Source: Bacteroidia bacterium (GTDB taxonomy: Bacteria; Bacteroidota; Bacteroidia; J057). Taken from it: DNA of 64,000 nucleotides. Under the pieces are notes generated by a model. The model had not been told where the DNA came from. It worked only from the letters and a program-made list of their open reading frames with translations, and ran no database searches. The translations under genes were made by a program, and so were the position numbers. Below, piece after piece: positions 62,480 through 64,000 of this stretch (position 1 is the stretch's first letter; each line of letters begins with the position of its first letter). The DNA lies in contig JAWPMV010000001.1 of assembly GCA_033391075.1 (NCBI GenBank), positions 4,650,001 to 4,714,000 of the forward strand. The letters run 5' to 3'.

Positions 62480-64000
62480 TTATTTAATCAGGGTCAGGGT
62501 ACCCGATTTCTGGGTTCTGACTGGCTCATTATTTCTATCGGGAAAGACGTATTCATATACCCAGACATAAACACCTTCCATACAAAGGCCATTATTACAG
62601 CTTCCGTCCCAGGCCTGATCGGGATTGTCGGTTTCAAAAACCAGTACTCCCCATCGATCGAATATCTTTAATCGTGCCTCTTGCAGATTACAGAATGTTT
62701 CAGCTTTGAAAAGGTCATTTACCCCATCAAAATTTGGGCTAAAGGCAGAAGGAACGTTCACGATGCAGTTACAAATTTCGGTGAATACAACCACAGAGTC
62801 CGCACTCACCCCACAATTGTTGCTAACTTCCAGCGTAATCAAACCGCCTTGTTGAACCAGATAAAAGGGATCGGAACTTCCATCCTGCCATAGATAGGTT
62901 TGACCCGGAGAAGGTTTCACCTCCAACCTCAATTGCCCTAAATCTTCTTCGCAAAGCAATTGATCTGCGCCGAGGTCTACCACTGGTAGATCCTGATAGG
63001 CTACAAAAATTTCATCTGTTTCTATGGCACAATCATTAAAGACCTGAAGGGAATAAGCTCCGGGAGAACGAACCACAAAACTCATTTCATCTGAGCCATC
63101 CTGCCAGAAGTATTCAAAGCCGGCCTGAGTGCTTTCCAATAAAAGCGTATCTCCCGCACATAAGGTAACATCCTGCCCAAAGTCGAAAGGCTGAGGTACC
63201 GCCTGGAAATCGACGACAATCCCTGCATCTACAGCTCCACAAGCATTGCTTACTGATACTACATAACCAGCAGGCTGAGTGATCGTCCTGACAGGTCCTA
63301 TAAAACCATCATCCCAGATATAAGTAGCACCTGGCCAGGTGGCATCCAGGGTAATCGTTTCTCCCTCACATAATAAGGTATCATTTCCCAGGAAAATTTG
63401 TGGTAATGGATTGAAGGTAGCTTCTATTGTATCAGCATTTACTCCGCAACTATTGCTGACTGCTACCCAGTAAGTCCCAGATGAAAGTACCCTATAGCTT
63501 GTTAAGGTAGAACCATCCTGCCAAAGGTGATCTATTCCAGTAGCATTTGTTGCCAAATCCAGGGTATCTCCCTGACAGAGGGTTGTATCATTCCCGAGGT
63601 TTATCACGGGTGGCGGATCTACAAAATTGATTTCAACTGTATCTATATCTGTTCCACAGAAATTACTGACTCTGACCCAATACTCTCCACTATTATTGAC
63701 CTGAAAGGTCGAATTAGTGGAACCGTCCTGCCACTGATAGGTAGAAGCAGGGGTCCAACTCGCATCTAGTACACGCGTAGTTCCGGTACAAAGAGTAGTA
63801 TCATTCCCCAAAAATATATCTGGCCTCAAATCATAATTCACATTGATTGAATCCCTGACAGTCCCACAGGCATTACTTACTTCTACCCAGTATAAACCGG
63901 AAGAACTTATTGAAAATGTGGGAAGGGTCGAATTGTCTTGCCAGAGATAAGTTGCCCCTTGAAGACTTACGTCAAGATCGAGGGTGGCTGTACCACAAAG
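62480..64000 (-). CDS. Secreted PKD/Ig-like repeat protein with gliding-motility C-terminal (type B T9SS) domain, 5' part missing
   Basis: The frame stays open to the right edge, so the N-terminus lies outside; the apparent ATG at 63841 is internal. About six tandem beta-sandwich repeats of about 75-80 residues are visible, each with LG(N/A)D..LC.GDTL.L, a W(Q/D)DGS segment and SG.Y.V.VSN.CG. The last repeats have diverged (e.g. FGQDVTLCAGDTLLLES). The C-terminal 85 residues (VPSAFSPNFDGVNDLFK, FDRWGVLVFETDNPDQAWDG, GVYVWVYEYVFPD) form a CHU_C domain used as a type B T9SS signal. The protein is likely a surface adhesin or polymer-binding protein. Two Cys per repeat may form disulfides. Confidence 0.9.
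   Translation of the reverse strand, partial: LCGTATLDLDVSLQGATYLWQDNSTLPTFSISSSGLYWVEVSNACGTVRDSINVNYDLRPDIFLGNDTTLCTGTTRVLDASWTPASTYQWQDGSTNSTFQVNNSGEYWVRVSNFCGTDIDTVEINFVDPPPVINLGNDTTLCQGDTLDLATNATGIDHLWQDGSTLTSYRVLSSGTYWVAVSNSCGVNADTIEATFNPLPQIFLGNDTLLCEGETITLDATWPGATYIWDDGFIGPVRTITQPAGYVVSVSNACGAVDAGIVVDFQAVPQPFDFGQDVTLCAGDTLLLESTQAGFEYFWQDGSDEMSFVVRSPGAYSLQVFNDCAIETDEIFVAYQDLPVVDLGADQLLCEEDLGQLRLEVKPSPGQTYLWQDGSSDPFYLVQQGGLITLEVSNNCGVSADSVVVFTEICNCIVNVPSAFSPNFDGVNDLFKAETFCNLQEARLKIFDRWGVLVFETDNPDQAWDGSCNNGLCMEGVYVWVYEYVFPDRNNEPVRTQKSGTLTLIK

Noticed and set aside
1-64000. CRISPR arrays, insertion sequences or prophage genes
   Set aside because: No regularly spaced repeats, transposase, integrase or phage structural motifs were found.

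Overview
The window is chromosomal DNA of a member of the Bacteroidota. Four things support this. Two secreted proteins carry type IX secretion (T9SS) sorting domains: one type A tail at 20622-22628 and one gliding-motility-type tail at 62480-64000. Several promoters match the Bacteroidota form TTTG-N19..21-TAnnTTTG, with clear examples before tRNA-Gln, the M1 peptidase and the LRR gene. Typical families are present (DUF4407, WG repeats, SusD-free lipoproteins, TlpA proteins with long N-terminal domains). Ribosome binding sites are weak and A-rich. A marine or sediment saprospira/cytophaga-like organism would fit, but I cannot fix the genus. I see no phage, insertion sequence or CRISPR array.

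Layout. 1-5249 is the distal part of a tryptophan operon: trpD (3' end), trpC, trpF, trpB, trpA and a DAHP synthase, all on the + strand. 5350-10621 holds small unknown genes, a TlpA-like lipoprotein, an ABM-domain protein and a beta-propeller/VWA protein. 11049-13223 (rpsA, -) and metK (+) are divergent. 14981-20585 holds lipoproteins, radA and a two-domain GNAT protein. 20622-31170 is a long minus-strand block: a T9SS protein, DUF4407 and zinc-ribbon/Ig proteins, a NYN-LOTUS protein, a methyltransferase, a sterol desaturase-CDGSH fusion, a Crp/Fnr regulator and a cysteine desulfurase. 31410-34864 carries a quinone oxidoreductase, glmM (-) and a PLP enzyme. 34910-43690 (-) holds an unknown HTH protein, a hybrid histidine kinase, a VWA membrane protein and fabG. 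43759-49074 has an LRR protein, a GT2 enzyme (-), an SPFH protein (-) and an M1 peptidase. 49263-58861 (-) has radC, rpsT, a lipoprotein, a 1600-residue exported protein, prmA, a short-repeat protein and a Xaa-Pro aminopeptidase. 58983-61313 is a tRNA-Gln, prs, rplY, pth unit. The window ends with a sorbosone-dehydrogenase-like lipoprotein and a truncated T9SS adhesin-like protein, both on the - strand.

Most of the window is housekeeping. The best candidates for undescribed biology are the zinc-ribbon/Ig-repeat protein next to a DUF4407 membrane protein and downstream of a NYN-LOTUS nuclease-like gene (22961-27280), the sterol desaturase carrying two CDGSH iron-sulfur motifs next to a Crp/Fnr gene (28248-30018), a 711-residue helical protein with two C-terminal HTH-like segments (34910-37045), and a possible small RNA between two terminators (about 10848-11030). 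A short intergenic motif (AATACSCTAAC-like) recurs in two trp operon gaps and in a nested palindrome at 31259-31396.
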